Positions 1 to 9,496 are shown, counted from the first letter of the stretch. The stretch is DNA of 64,000 nucleotides from Streptomyces sp. DG2A-72 (GCF_030499575.1 NZ_JASTLC010000001.1:10232155-10296154), one strand, 5' to 3'. Notes: a model not told the origin generated them from the sequence alone. Program-made: numbers and translations.

Positions 1-160
1 CGTAGGCACCACATGAGGCGAAGGTGAGAACCACCCTGTCGCCGTGGTGAAGAGAGGTGACGCCCGCCCCGACCTCCTCCACCACATGTCGACTCCTACC
101 GTACGTCAGTTGCAGGTCGTGAAAACGGGTCGTAGCTCCCGACCCAACGGGACAGACGAG

Positions 161-199
161 ATTAAGGGCCCCGCTCTCTGACACAACGGGGCCCTTAAT
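161..199. terminator. Strong hairpin, probable transcription terminator
   Basis: An exact 13-base inverted repeat (ATTAAGGGCCCCG at 161-173, its complement at 187-199) encloses a 13-base loop. It lies just past the 3' end of the small secreted-protein gene that is read leftwards, so it most likely terminates that gene; the A/T-rich arm tips would let it work in both directions. Bases 1-160 show no gene that I can support. Confidence 0.75.
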
Positions 200-240
200 T
201 GTGATGTTCGCTTCGTGGATCAGTACCAAAGGTACAAGAT

Positions 241-522
241 TCAATGGCCCTCTACGTCTGGGCGGCAGTCGTAGGGATAACCCAACCACTTGTAGAACCA
301 TTTACCATCGTCTATGCAGTCGTTGATATTTGGGTAGCCGCCGTAGAAATGCCAATCTGCGGGCACGGCCGAGGAAGCCTGAACGGAGCTCCGCTCTGCT
401 GCCTGCGTCGCGTCCGCGGGTGTCGCCGCTGCTACTCCAGCACCCACCAATGGCAGCATGCCGACGGTGACTACGGTCGCCACGACCGTCACCACGCGGC
501 GGGGCCATGTAGCTCTCTTCAT
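241..522 (-). CDS. Small secreted protein of unknown function
   Basis: This is a 93-residue protein with a clear Sec signal peptide: MKR start, a hydrophobic stretch of about 20 residues, and an AAA-type cleavage region near residue 33. The mature part is about 55 residues, aromatic and acidic, with two cysteines (NDCIDDG and YDCRPD) that could form one disulfide. The ATG at 522 is preceded by GAAGGGACGAAG, a good ribosome binding site. It is the most downstream of three small secreted-protein genes on the same strand, separated by gaps of 227 and 60 bases, so each may have its own promoter. I do not recognise the family. Confidence 0.7.
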   Translation of the reverse strand: MKRATWPRRVVTVVATVVTVGMLPLVGAGVAAATPADATQAAERSSVQASSAVPADWHFYGGYPNINDCIDDGKWFYKWLGYPYDCRPDVEGH

Positions 523-749
523 GTCTTCGTCCCTTCATGTGGTGCCGGCCGGAACCGGTACCGTGACAGCTGGATTAGCGATGGAATGCCTTCAGACCGT
601 CGCGGCTTCCCTCGATCAACCTGGCAGACAGCCGCCGATGCAGGGGCACGTCCACTATCTGGGTGGAGGTCAGCCCGGACTCGATGGGGGAAGCCTGCTC
701 AGCCTGCACCGGCTGAGCAAAAGGGCGGCGGCCACTTCGTGTTGAAGCG

Positions 750-1229
750 TCAGACCCAGTCTTGGTACTGGCCCCCATTACACCTGGCGGTGCGGAATCC
801 GCTGTCGTCACTGTCGTCGATACAGCGGTCGGTGGCCTGGTTCCTGAAGGTGAGGCGCCCTTGATGATGACGAATGACGCCCCAGCTTACGTTCTCTGAG
901 CTGTCGCAGGATTGCGTGCTGAATCCCCGAGGGCCGTCGTAGATGCATCGTTGAGTCGCCACGTTCTGGAAACGGCGTGTGCCGTCGTTGAAAACGTGGA
1001 CGTTCCAGTTTTGGAAATCGCTGCCGTTGCATGGGAAGGTCCGAAATCCCAGGTTGCTGTCGTCCATGCACCTATCTGTGCCCAGGCTGTGGAAGGTGTT
1101 CACGACGAGCACAGCGGTAGCATTGTCGCCGGACGCCCCTGCGGCTTCGGCGGTGCCCGGGGTTCCGAGCAGCGCGCCAGCACACAGTAAAGGCATCAAT
1201 AATGCCGTGATCGATTTTCTCGTTCTCAT
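750..1229 (-). CDS. Secreted ricin-type beta-trefoil lectin domain protein
   Basis: The protein has 159 residues: a Sec signal peptide (cleavage near AEAAGA, about residue 30) followed by one ricin B-type beta-trefoil. The three-fold internal repeat is visible, each repeat holding a Cys-x-D-D or Cys-x-Y-D element and ending in a Q/S-x-W motif (QNWNV, VSWGV, QDWV). The whole mature protein is this single domain, with no attached hydrolase. Domains of this family usually bind sugars, so a free extracellular lectin or a protein folded on the same scaffold is likely. Six cysteines in the repeats would give one disulfide per lobe. Confidence 0.85.
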   Translation of the reverse strand: MRTRKSITALLMPLLCAGALLGTPGTAEAAGASGDNATAVLVVNTFHSLGTDRCMDDSNLGFRTFPCNGSDFQNWNVHVFNDGTRRFQNVATQRCIYDGPRGFSTQSCDSSENVSWGVIRHHQGRLTFRNQATDRCIDDSDDSGFRTARCNGGQYQDWV

Positions 1230-1289
1230 CGAGTTACCCCGTCGTCGATGTCTCTGATGGCCGAGCGGCCCGAGGGCTCATTTGACTGT

Positions 1290-1730
1290 CTACCACCAGT
1301 CCGTGCACACGATCTGCCCGCTGGCCTCGCCACAAGCCCGCATCACGCGACTGTTGTCGTCGAAGGCGGCGGTATACAGGCCTGTGTCAGTTCCCAGCAT
1401 GCTGAAGCCGAGTCGGGGCTCCCACCTACCGGCGCCCGCCTCGTGTATGTTCCGGGCGCGGTCCAGCCATATCGAGTCGTACTTGCGACCGTTCGAAATC
1501 CGACCCCAGGCACAGCCGGTGCCATCGTGGTAGCGCAGCTCGTACAGCACACCACTGGCCGACCGTACCGATCTCGCGGTCGTTGGATTGGCCAGCCCCG
1601 ACGGATCGCTCCAATCCGTACAAGCCTGCTGCTTGGCTGGGGCAGCTTGAGCCGATGGCGCCATCAGCATGCCACCGATGGCGGCACTCGCCGCCAATGC
1701 GATTCCTGCACTACGAAACAGAAAACTCAT
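1290..1730 (-). CDS. Secreted DUF2690-like protein
   Basis: This 146-residue protein starts with a typical Sec signal peptide (cleavage near AQAAPA). The mature part shows the pattern I associate with DUF2690: an early Cys-x-D-W, an ELRYHDGTGCAWGRI-type core in which a conserved Cys and W-G/A-R-I follow ELRY, and a C-terminal pair of cysteines. Function is unknown for the family; in actinomycetes it is found as free secreted proteins or behind XRE-type regulators. It is the first of three small secreted genes on this strand. The ATG at 1730 follows a GAGGGGATCG stretch that can serve as ribosome binding site. Confidence 0.7.
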   Translation of the reverse strand: MSFLFRSAGIALAASAAIGGMLMAPSAQAAPAKQQACTDWSDPSGLANPTTARSVRSASGVLYELRYHDGTGCAWGRISNGRKYDSIWLDRARNIHEAGAGRWEPRLGFSMLGTDTGLYTAAFDDNSRVMRACGEASGQIVCTDWW

Positions 1731-1974
1731 CGATCCCCTCTACTTCGGTTCTGCCCTAGCCATGATCTTTGCGAGCTCTGAAGTGTTCGGCTCTCACCGA
1801 ACGCCTGCCTGATTGATTCACCAGTTCGCATCGCGTCACCGGCCAGGGCGACTGATTCGGTCTTGAGGGAGACCATGACCACACGGCGGTTGTCAGGCAA
1901 GGGGGAGCGCCCCTCTCTGGACAATCAAACACTCCGGACAATTCTCTGACCAGGCGTTCTGTGCTTGAACGGGG

Positions 1975-2645
1975 TTGCGGACGTACCGCTCGGGATGTGC
2001 GGTCATTGACATCACGCTCGTTGTCGCGGACGCCGGATACGGTGATGCCTCTGCCTTTCGCCGTGGCCTGGAGGAGCGCAATCCGCCCTATGCGGTGGGA
2101 ATTTCCTCCCGCCACACCGCCGACCGCCAATGTCCGGCCGGTCCAGCCTGCCTATGCGGGTACCGGTCGGCCACCGAAAATGCAGTATCTCGACCGGCCC
2201 CGGAGTGTGAAAAAACTGGTCATCCAAGCCGGCCGGGCGGCCGCGAGGCGGGTGTCCCGGCGGGAAGGCTCCCGGCGGGGCAACAGCCAAAGCGGCTTCA
2301 ACCGCATCTACTCACGGTTCGTGGCCCTGCATATCCGCCCCGCCGGACGGGGCATCCCCACAGCTACCCATGATCCCGAGCTGCCCGAGCGCTGGCTGCT
2401 GGCGGAACGGCCGGCCGGCGAGAGCGAGTCGGTGCAGTTCTGGCTGTGCCCTTCTGGGCACGACTACCGCGAGACGAAACAGGCCCTGGGATTTGCCTAC
2501 TTCGAAGGGCGCGCATGGAAAACGGCTGGCACCACCGCGTCATGCTCGTCTCCGCAGCCCACGTCTTCTGCACTCTGCAACGACTGGCGCACCGCCCAAA
2601 AGACACAGGACCGCCTGCCCCGCCTGCACCGCGACATACCCACAT
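1975..2645 (+). pseudogene. IS701-family transposase remnant (C-terminal half)
   Basis: Three reading frames together give a recognisable IS701-type DDE transposase. VVADAGYGDASAFRRGL is read from about 2011, a stretch with YAGTGRPP and LPERWLL follows in another frame from about 2150, and HDYRETKQALGFAYFEGR then GWHH with a run ending FCTLQRLA come at 2460-2590. At least two frameshifts and the missing N-terminal half make it nonfunctional. 1731-1974 holds no gene that I can support. The remnant lies tail to tail with the STAND/WD40 gene that follows. Confidence 0.7.
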
Positions 2646-2686
2646 GCGTCAGGTGGAGACCGGGCCAAGGCGTGTCGCGTGCTGTG

Positions 2687-5600
2687 TCAGCGGTCGGTAG
2701 GGCAGGGCGGGTCGTACGCGATGGCGGGGAAGTAGCGGCGCCACTCGGCGCGCGTGATGCGGGGATGGGCCAGGACGCAGATCCGCGCTGCCGTCGGCTG
2801 CAGGCGGGTTGGCCACAGCCGGGCGGTCCGGTCCTCGCTCGATGTGAGTAGCGTGCCGTCGTGCGGGGCGAACGCGACGGCATATACCTGGCCGGTGTGG
2901 CCGGTGAGCACGGCGTCGGCCCGCGGATGGCGCAGGTCGCTGACGTCCCACAGGCGGGCGGTGCCGTCCTGGCCTGCGGTGGCGAGGGTACGGCCGCCGG
3001 GTGCGAAGGTCACGCCCTGGACACCACCGACGTGGCCGGTCAGCATGGCGAGGGCGCGAGGCCGTCCCGAATCGCCGACGTCCCACAGGCGGGCGGTGCC
3101 GTCGAGCCCGGCGGTGGCCAGCGTGCGGCCGTCGGACGCGAACGCCACGGCCTGGACCGTGTCAGTGTGTCCTGCCACCGTGCCCAGACGTCGTGGTTTG
3201 GAGGGGCGGCGGACGTCCCACAGGTGCACATCGTTCAAGGTGGTGACGGCCAGTACGCCTCCGTGCGGGCTGAACGCCACGGAGATGGAACCGGCGTCCT
3301 CTTCCAGTACGCCGGCGGCTCGCGGCCGGCGCGGGTCGCTGGCGTCCCAGAGCCGGATCCGGGGGACGCCGCCTCCGGCGGTCGCGATCAGGTGGCCGTC
3401 CGGCGAGAGCGAGACCGTCCGCACGTCCGCACCCGTCCGGACGGACGCCACGCGCATCGGTCGGGTGGGGGACGTGACGTCCCACAGCCCGACCGTGGTG
3501 TCGATGTTCCCGGTCGCCGCTGTGCGGCCGTCCCGGCTGAAGGCCACGGCTTTGACCTGCCCGGTGTGCCCGGTCAGGGTGGCCATCGGCACGGGTCGCC
3601 GGTCGGGGCCGTGGATGTTCCACAGTCGCGCGGTGTAGTCCTCGCTGCCGACGATGGCAAGTCGCCCGTCAGGACTGACGGCCGCAGTCGACAGGGCCTC
3701 TCCGTGGCCGCCCAGCACCGCCCCGGGTACGTCGGTGAGGGCGACGGTGTGATCCGAACTCGCCGAGGCCAGCGTCCGGCCGTCTGGACTGAAGGTAAGA
3801 GACCAGATGTTGTTGGTGTGGTTGGCGAGCTGTTCCAGGGGGCGGGGCCGGCGGCGGTCGGATAGGTCCCACAGCCGTACAGCCTGGTCCCAGCCGCCGG
3901 TCGCCACCGTCCGCCCGTCCGGGCTGAAGGCGACGGCAAGGAAGGGCGCGGTGTGCCCGGTCAGCGGAGTACGGGCAGCCGGCTCGGCGCGATCAAAGAC
4001 GTCCCACAGCTGGACCTGGTGGTCCGCGCCGGCCGCCGCGAGCGTACGCCCGTCGGGGCTGAACGCGACCCCGGACACCGCGCCTTCGCGCGTCGGCAGC
4101 CAGGCCACTCGGCGTGGTCGGCGGGAGTCCGCCACGTCCCACAGCGCGGTACGGCCGTCATCCGAGGCGGTCGCCAGCGTCCGGCCGTCCGGCGCGAAGG
4201 CGACCGCGCCGACGGTCGCCGTATGACCCGTCAGCAGTGCCAGCCGGCGCGCGGAGCGCGGCCGGGAGACGTCCCACAGCCCTGCCGTGCCGTCCGCGCT
4301 CGCCGTGGCCAGGGTCCGCCCGTCCGGGCTCAGCACCACGCGGAACACGGCCTCGCGGTGCGCGGGGAGCCCGATCAGCAGCTCCAGTGTGTCTCCTGCG
4401 GCGACGTCCCAGATCCGGACCGAGCCGTCGTATGCCCCGCTCACCAGGATCCGGCCGTCGGCGCTGTACGCCAGCGACTCGACGTCCTCCGGCTGGTCCC
4501 CGGGGGCGGTCGCGATCACCTTCGGGGGTCGGGTGACGTCCCAGATGCGGATCTTTCGGTCGTCTCCTCCGGTGGCCATCCGCCGGCCGTCGGGGCTGAA
4601 CGCCACGGTGTTCACCTCGTGCCGCAGACGGGTGGCCATGGGCGCGGCGAAACTGCTCAGCAGCGCGCCCCGGGCGGCGAGCGTGGGGGACAGGCGGTAC
4701 GCGGCCAGGCTCAGCTGGGCCGCCAGCGCGGGGTCGACCCGACGCAGGTCGGCGGCCTCTTCGGCGACCTTCTCGGACAGGGCGCGATCCCGCTGGTCGT
4801 TCGCCGACCGCTCGGCCCGCACCGCAACCACGGCCGCGACGAGGGCCAGCACCAGCAGCACCGCCATACCGCCGGTGACCTGGCGGGAGCGGCGCGTGCG
4901 CCTGCGGTCGCCGACGGAGCTGGCAGCGAGGAAGGTTCTCTCCAGGTCGTTCATGCTGCTGCCGTGGCGCTGCGTCCAGCTCTGCGCGGCGGCGAGCCGG
5001 CCGCCGCGGTAGAGCAGCTCCCGGTCGTGGTCGAACTCGTCCCAGGAGATGGCCGCCTCGGTCAGTCGGCGATGGGTGAGCAGGTCCTCGCGGTCGTCGG
5101 CGAGCCATCCGCGCAGCCGCGGCCAGGCGCCGATCACCGCCTCGTGGGACACCTCCACGCTGTCCGCGCCGTGCTCGCCGAGGGTGACCAACCGTGCGGC
5201 GGCCAGCGTGTCGAGCAGCCTGCCGACGGTGCCAGGGTCGGCGAGTCCGGCCAGCTCGGCCCGGGAGATCCGGCGCCGAGTGTCCTCGGTGCCCTCACCG
5301 AGCGCGGTCAGCCGCAGGAAGACGGTGCGTAGGACCTCCCGCTCCCGCTCGTCGGCCGACGTGTACACCGCTTCCGCGCTCTGGGCCACCGCGCCGCGCA
5401 AGCCTCCGCTGGCCTGGTAGTCGGGCGCCCGCAGTGCCGGTCCGCTGCCTCGCAGCCAGGTCTGGCGCAGTACGTGCGACAGTAGCGGAAGCGATCCGGG
5501 TCGGCCGTCGGCCTCGGCGAGCAGGGTGCCGACCAGGTCCGGATCGACAGTCACGCCCAGGTGCGTGGCCGGTCCGGTGACGATCTCGCGCAGCTCAGCG

Positions 5601-6667
5601 CCAGAGGGTGCCGCGATGGGCAGCTGCCGGCTCTCGCGCAGCACGCCCGCAAGGCTGGGATGTGCACAGCAGTGGGCGTAGAAGTCGGCGCGCACGGCCA
5701 GCAGGACCCGGATCCCGTCGTCGGGGACACCGCCCAGGGCAGCCACGGCGGTGAGGAAGGCGTCCCGCTCGGCCGCGTCCGGGCACAACGTGAACACCTC
5801 CACGAACTGGTCGATGACCAGCAGGAGTCCGTCGTCCTGCGAGCCATGCCCGGCCGGCCGGATACTCAGTTCGGCACAGAGGGCAGCGGGGTCCTCGCTG
5901 AGGCGTGAGGCCAGTGACTGGACCGCTTCGTCGCGGGACCTGCCCGCTTCACGCCCGGTGGTGTCCGGCCGGTCTGCGGGTGAGTCCGCCACCGGCGCCC
6001 GGTCAGCGTGCTCGTCACGCTCATCCTCAGCCGGTCCGGCCGCCGCGTGGGTCAAATGCACGGCTGCTCGGGCCAGTTCGCTCAGCGGCCGGGCACCCGG
6101 CGTCAGGCGGTAGTGGCGCAACCGCGGTCGTAGCACAGGCAGCACCCCGGCATGGATGAGGGAGGATTTGCCGCTTCCGGAGGCCCCGAATACCGCGGTC
6201 AGCGAGGTCTGGCCCGGGCGCTCGACTGCCAGGACTGTCTGCTCGACCAGCCCTCGCCGGCCGAAGAACACCTCGGCGTCCCGCTCGGTGTAAGCGGCCA
6301 GCCCCGGGTAGGGGCAGGGCGGTCTCTCGTCGGCAGTCTCCTCGGGGGCCTGTTCGGGCACGTCACGGTTCAACGCCTGCGCGGCCGCAAGCCACCGCGC
6401 CTCCCACTCACCGGCATCGCCGCCGCAAGCCCGCACATACGCGAGCGTCACCTCCAGCGTAGGGAGCCGGTCGCCCTTGGCCGCGTCGGCCAGGGTGCTC
6501 GCCGCATAGTGCGCCTTCTTCGCCAGGACCCGATAGGCGGGCGAGCCCGCGAGCGCCCGTAACTCCCGCAGTCCCCACGCCAGTTTGGCCACCGGTCCGG
6601 AGGACGGGTCCACCGGACGCTGTGGTCGGCCGACCCGGGGGCGGTGCTCGCGGCCGGCTTCACTCAT
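2687..6667 (-). CDS. XRE-STAND ATPase with 14 WD40 repeats
   Basis: This intact 1326-residue protein is a signal-transducing STAND NTPase. An XRE-like helix-turn-helix segment covers about residues 30-100. A CPYPGL-x-FFGR entry motif leads into the P-loop GASGSGKSSL (residues 161-170), with a Walker B-like LLLVIDQF further on. A winged-helix/arm region follows, then one hydrophobic segment (VLLVLALVAAVVAV) before the repeats. I count fourteen WD40 units with the signature SPDGRTLATAS...LWDV, enough for two seven-bladed propellers. The ATG at 6667 is chosen because it leaves only the conserved region; a longer reading frame upstream is the antisense of the adjoining transposase. Such proteins act as ligand-triggered switches; whether this one is a regulator or a defence sensor cannot be told from sequence. 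Confidence 0.9.
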   Translation of the reverse strand: MSEAGREHRPRVGRPQRPVDPSSGPVAKLAWGLRELRALAGSPAYRVLAKKAHYAASTLADAAKGDRLPTLEVTLAYVRACGGDAGEWEARWLAAAQALNRDVPEQAPEETADERPPCPYPGLAAYTERDAEVFFGRRGLVEQTVLAVERPGQTSLTAVFGASGSGKSSLIHAGVLPVLRPRLRHYRLTPGARPLSELARAAVHLTHAAAGPAEDERDEHADRAPVADSPADRPDTTGREAGRSRDEAVQSLASRLSEDPAALCAELSIRPAGHGSQDDGLLLVIDQFVEVFTLCPDAAERDAFLTAVAALGGVPDDGIRVLLAVRADFYAHCCAHPSLAGVLRESRQLPIAAPSGAELREIVTGPATHLGVTVDPDLVGTLLAEADGRPGSLPLLSHVLRQTWLRGSGPALRAPDYQASGGLRGAVAQSAEAVYTSADEREREVLRTVFLRLTALGEGTEDTRRRISRAELAGLADPGTVGRLLDTLAAARLVTLGEHGADSVEVSHEAVIGAWPRLRGWLADDREDLLTHRRLTEAAISWDEFDHDRELLYRGGRLAAAQSWTQRHGSSMNDLERTFLAASSVGDRRRTRRSRQVTGGMAVLLVLALVAAVVAVRAERSANDQRDRALSEKVAEEAADLRRVDPALAAQLSLAAYRLSPTLAARGALLSSFAAPMATRLRHEVNTVAFSPDGRRMATGGDDRKIRIWDVTRPPKVIATAPGDQPEDVESLAYSADGRILVSGAYDGSVRIWDVAAGDTLELLIGLPAHREAVFRVVLSPDGRTLATASADGTAGLWDVSRPRSARRLALLTGHTATVGAVAFAPDGRTLATASDDGRTALWDVADSRRPRRVAWLPTREGAVSGVAFSPDGRTLAAAGADHQVQLWDVFDRAEPAARTPLTGHTAPFLAVAFSPDGRTVATGGWDQAVRLWDLSDRRRPRPLEQLANHTNNIWSLTFSPDGRTLASASSDHTVALTDVPGAVLGGHGEALSTAAVSPDGRLAIVGSEDYTARLWNIHGPDRRPVPMATLTGHTGQVKAVAFSRDGRTAATGNIDTTVGLWDVTSPTRPMRVASVRTGADVRTVSLSPDGHLIATAGGGVPRIRLWDASDPRRPRAAGVLEEDAGSISVAFSPHGGVLAVTTLNDVHLWDVRRPSKPRRLGTVAGHTDTVQAVAFASDGRTLATAGLDGTARLWDVGDSGRPRALAMLTGHVGGVQGVTFAPGGRTLATAGQDGTARLWDVSDLRHPRADAVLTGHTGQVYAVAFAPHDGTLLTSSEDRTARLWPTRLQPTAARICVLAHPRITRAEWRRYFPAIAYDPPCPTDR

Positions 6668-6689
6668 CGGTGCACCCGCCACGCCCCGG

Positions 6690-7073
6690 CTCCACGTGGT
6701 GTGGTGCCCCAAGTACCGCCGTCGCGTGCTCGGTGGCAGGGTCGCGGTCCGGCTGCGTGAGCTGATCGAGCAGAAGGCCGCCGAGAAGGGCTGGGAGATC
6801 ACCGCCCTTGAGGTGATGCCCGATCACGTGCACCTGTTCGTCAAGCGCGATCCGAAGGCTTCCGCCTCCTACGTCGCGAACCCGTTCAAGGGGTTCACCT
6901 CCAGCGTGCTGCGGGAGGAGTTCCCGCACCTCAAGAGCCGTATGCCCACGCTGTGGTCGTCGTCGTTCTTCGTCGCCTCGGTCGGCGCGGTCAGCGCGGA
7001 CACGGTGGAGAAGTACATCAACACGCAGTGGGAACGGCCCTGGACGAAGAAGCAGAAGGAGGGCAACGCGTGA
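6690..7073 (+). pseudogene. tnpA: IS200/IS605 TnpA transposase, N-terminally truncated
   Basis: The reading frame encodes the HUH/Y1 transposase of the IS200/IS605 group. HVVWCPKYRRRVLGG opens the conserved part, the HUH metal site is in MPDHVHLFVK, and the catalytic tyrosine is in VEKYINTQ. The usual 20-25 residue N-terminus is missing: upstream sequence in this frame is the antisense of the STAND gene's start, so the junction near 6680 deleted the beginning. The stop overlaps the GTG of the following tnpB, the normal arrangement in this family. Confidence 0.8.
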
Positions 7074-8045
7074 TACGCGCCTATAAGTTCCTCCTTCGCC
7101 CCACCACCCGCCAGGCTCAAGCCTTGGGCGAGATGCTGCGGGATCACTGCTCCCTCTACAACGGGGCCTTGCAGGAACGCCGCGACGCCTACCGGCACGC
7201 CTCGAAGACCTCGATCAAGTACGGGCAGCAGTCCGCGCCGCTCAAGGAGATCCGGGCGGTCGACCCCGAGCGTCAAGGCCGCTGGTCGTTCTCCTCGCAG
7301 CAGGCCACCTTGCGCCGCCTGGACAAGGCGTTCCAAGCCTTCTTCCGCCGCGTGAAGGCCGGTGAGAAGCCCGGACATCCCAGGTTCCGGGGCGTGAACT
7401 GGTTCGACACCGTGGAGTTCCCGAAGGACCGGGACGGCTGCCGGTGGGACTCCACCCCACACGACCCCGTCACCCGAGTACGGCTGCAAGGCGTCGGGCA
7501 CGTCCGCGTGCACCAGCACCGGTCTGTCAAGGGGCGGGTCAAGACCGTCAGCATCAAGCGCGAGGGGCGGCAGTGGTACGTCGTCCTCGCCTGTGACAAC
7601 GTGCCCGCCGAACCGCTCCCGGCCACGGGCGCGGTGACTGGCATCGACATGGGTGTCACGCACTTCCTCACCACGTCCGAGGGCACGCACGTCGAAAACC
7701 CTCGGCACGGCAAGCGCAACGCCGACGCCTTGGCCGAAGCTCAGCGCGCCCTCAAGGTGTTCCCGCGCCGGAAGCGGGAGAACCGCACCGCCAAGCACCG
7801 CCGGGCAGTGGAGAAGGTGGCCAAGCTGCACCGCAAGGTGCGCCGTCAGCGCACCGACCACGCGCACAAAGCCGCGCTCGCCCTGGTCCGCGACTACGAC
7901 CAGATCGCGCATGAGCGGCTGAACATCGCGAACATGGTTCGCACCCCCAAACCGAAGCCCGACCCCGAGACCCCCGGCGCGTTCCTGCCGAACGGCGCCG
8001 CCTCGAAGGCCGGACTCAACCGCAGCATTCTTGACGCGGGTTGGG
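7070..8045 (+). pseudogene. tnpB: TnpB (IS605-type RNA-guided nuclease family), C-terminally truncated
   Basis: The gene starts with GTG at 7070, overlapping the tnpA stop. MIRAYKFLLRPT is a typical TnpB start, and the RuvC-I aspartate (GIDMGVTHF) and the RuvC-II glutamate (YDQIAHERLNI) are present. Similarity stops at SKAGLNRSILDAGWG, about residue 325. The zinc-finger and the third RuvC aspartate are missing because an IS630 fragment is joined in at about 8046. A guide-RNA region at the 3' end of the element would have been lost too. It is therefore dead as a nuclease. Confidence 0.8.
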
Positions 8046-8927
8046 GGGTATTCCTGGGATCTGCCCGAGCGGCGCGAGATCAAGAAGATCGCGAAGTCCA
8101 AGCCGACCGAACACGACCTGCCCTTTTCGACCTGGAGCCTGACCAAGCTGGCGGACTTCCTGGTCGCCGAGGGGGTGGTCGACGACATCAGCCACGAGGG
8201 ACTGCGCATCCTGCTCCGCGAGGAAGGCGTCTCCTTTCAACGCCTGAAGACCTGGAAGACCTCCCGCGACCCCGACTACGGGGCCAAGAAGGCCCGCGTC
8301 GAACACCTCTACGCGATCGCCGACGGCGAGGTGATACCCGAGGAGGACGAGCCCGAAGTCGTCTTCTGCATGGACGAGTTCGGACCGCTCAACCTGATGC
8401 CCCACCCGGGCCGGCAGTGGGCCGAACGCGGGGGCAAGCACAAGGACCCCGACCGCGAACCACGCCACAGGCGGCGGGCGACCTACAACCGCTACGGCGG
8501 AGTACGTCACCTGTTCGCCGCCCTGGACCTGGCCAAGGACAAGCTCTACGGCCACATCAAGCCGGTCAAAAAGCGCACTCAGTTCCTGGAGTTCTGCCGC
8601 TACCTGCGTAGCCTCTACCCGCCCGAGGTCCGTATCGCGATCGTCTGTGACAACTTCTCCCCGCACCTGACCACGAAGAAGTGCCAGCGGGTCGGCACCT
8701 GGGCGGCCGCGAACAACGTCGAGATCGCCTACACCCCGACCAACAGCTCCTGGCTCAACCGCATCGAAGCCCAGTTCACCGCCCTGTGCTACTTCACCCT
8801 TGATGGCACCGACCACGCCAGCCACAAGGAGCAGGGCAGCATGATCCGCCGCTACATCATCTGGCGAAACCACCACGCCGACGACCGGCGCCTGCGCGCC
8901 GTCGTGGACAGGGCCAACGTCGCCTGA
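8046..8927 (+). pseudogene. IS630-family transposase, N-terminally truncated
   Basis: About 290 residues of an IS630-type DDE transposase are open from WDLPERREI onward. The catalytic residues are visible: Asp in VVFCMDEFG, Asp in IAIVCDNFSPH, and Glu in SSWLNRIEAQF. The N-terminal helix-turn-helix region is absent; the sequence joins directly to the cut tnpB, so one insertion or deletion event explains both truncations. A TTG at 8031 could start a short version, but without the DNA-binding part it is unlikely to transpose. The end lies only 21 bases before the deaminase gene. Confidence 0.75.
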
Positions 8928-8948
8928 AACCGCATGAAGGCAGGGAAG

Positions 8949-9386
8949 ATGACCACACACACCGACTGTGTCGACCACGAACTGATCCGGGCAGCGGCGC
9001 ACGTCGCGGCCACACGCTGCGGGGGCGACAACCACACCATGGCGGCTGCGGCCCGCGCCCGGGACGGCCGGATCGTCACCGCGGTGAACGCCTACCACTT
9101 CACCGGAGGCCCCTGCGCGGAGCTGGTCCTGATCGGCACCGCTGCCGCCCAGGGTGCCTATGACCTGGACACCATTGTCGCCGTGGGTGACCGTGACCGA
9201 GGCGTCGTGCCCCCATGTGGCCGCTGCCGCCAGGTCCTTCTTGACTACTTTCCAGCCCTCAAGGTCATCGTCGGGACAAAAGACGGACTCCGAACGGTGC
9301 CCGTCACTGACCTGCTTCCCGAAAGCTACATATGGGCGGACCACCAGCTCGACGCGGAGGAGAGCGCACCACTCAGCACGAACTGA
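8949..9386 (+). CDS. Blasticidin-S-deaminase-like cytidine deaminase
   Basis: This 145-residue zinc hydrolase of the cytidine deaminase superfamily carries NAYHFTGGPCAELV (zinc ligand Cys56, proton shuttle Glu58) and PPCGRCRQVLLDY (zinc ligands Cys90 and Cys93). The Cys-Ala-Glu triad in place of His-Ala-Glu, the YHFTGGPCAELV block and a C-terminal LLPESYIW closely match the fungal and Bacillus blasticidin S deaminases as I remember them. The likely reaction is hydrolytic deamination of the cytosine of blasticidin S or a related nucleoside, giving resistance; ordinary cytidine is the alternative substrate. The ATG at 8949 follows AAGGCAGGGAAG; an in-frame ATG at 8934 is less well placed. It sits right behind transposase debris, which suggests transfer. 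Confidence 0.8.
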   Translation: MTTHTDCVDHELIRAAAHVAATRCGGDNHTMAAAARARDGRIVTAVNAYHFTGGPCAELVLIGTAAAQGAYDLDTIVAVGDRDRGVVPPCGRCRQVLLDYFPALKVIVGTKDGLRTVPVTDLLPESYIWADHQLDAEESAPLSTN

Positions 9387-9464
9387 GGCCCCAGGCGGTT
9401 ACAGGGCAAACGTTGCCTGCGGCGGCACTAGCTGCAGGATTGCTCGCACGCTGAAGGTGGGGGA

Positions 9465-9481
9465 GGGGAGCCCGGCTCCCC
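9465..9481. terminator. Short GC hairpin between convergent genes
   Basis: GGGGAG at 9465-9470 pairs with CTCCCC at 9476-9481 around a five-base loop. It lies between the 3' ends of the deaminase gene and the MerR gene, where a shared terminator is expected. The stem is short and has no T tract, so this is tentative. Confidence 0.4.
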
Positions 9482-9496
9482 GGGACGCCGCGACCG

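Noticed and set aside
3953..5332. 459-codon plus-strand frame
   Set aside because: Antisense of the STAND/WD40 gene; its apparent repeats are the WD repeats read backwards.
7070..8045. Functional TnpB nuclease with guide RNA
   Set aside because: The third RuvC residue, zinc finger and 3' end of the element are missing.
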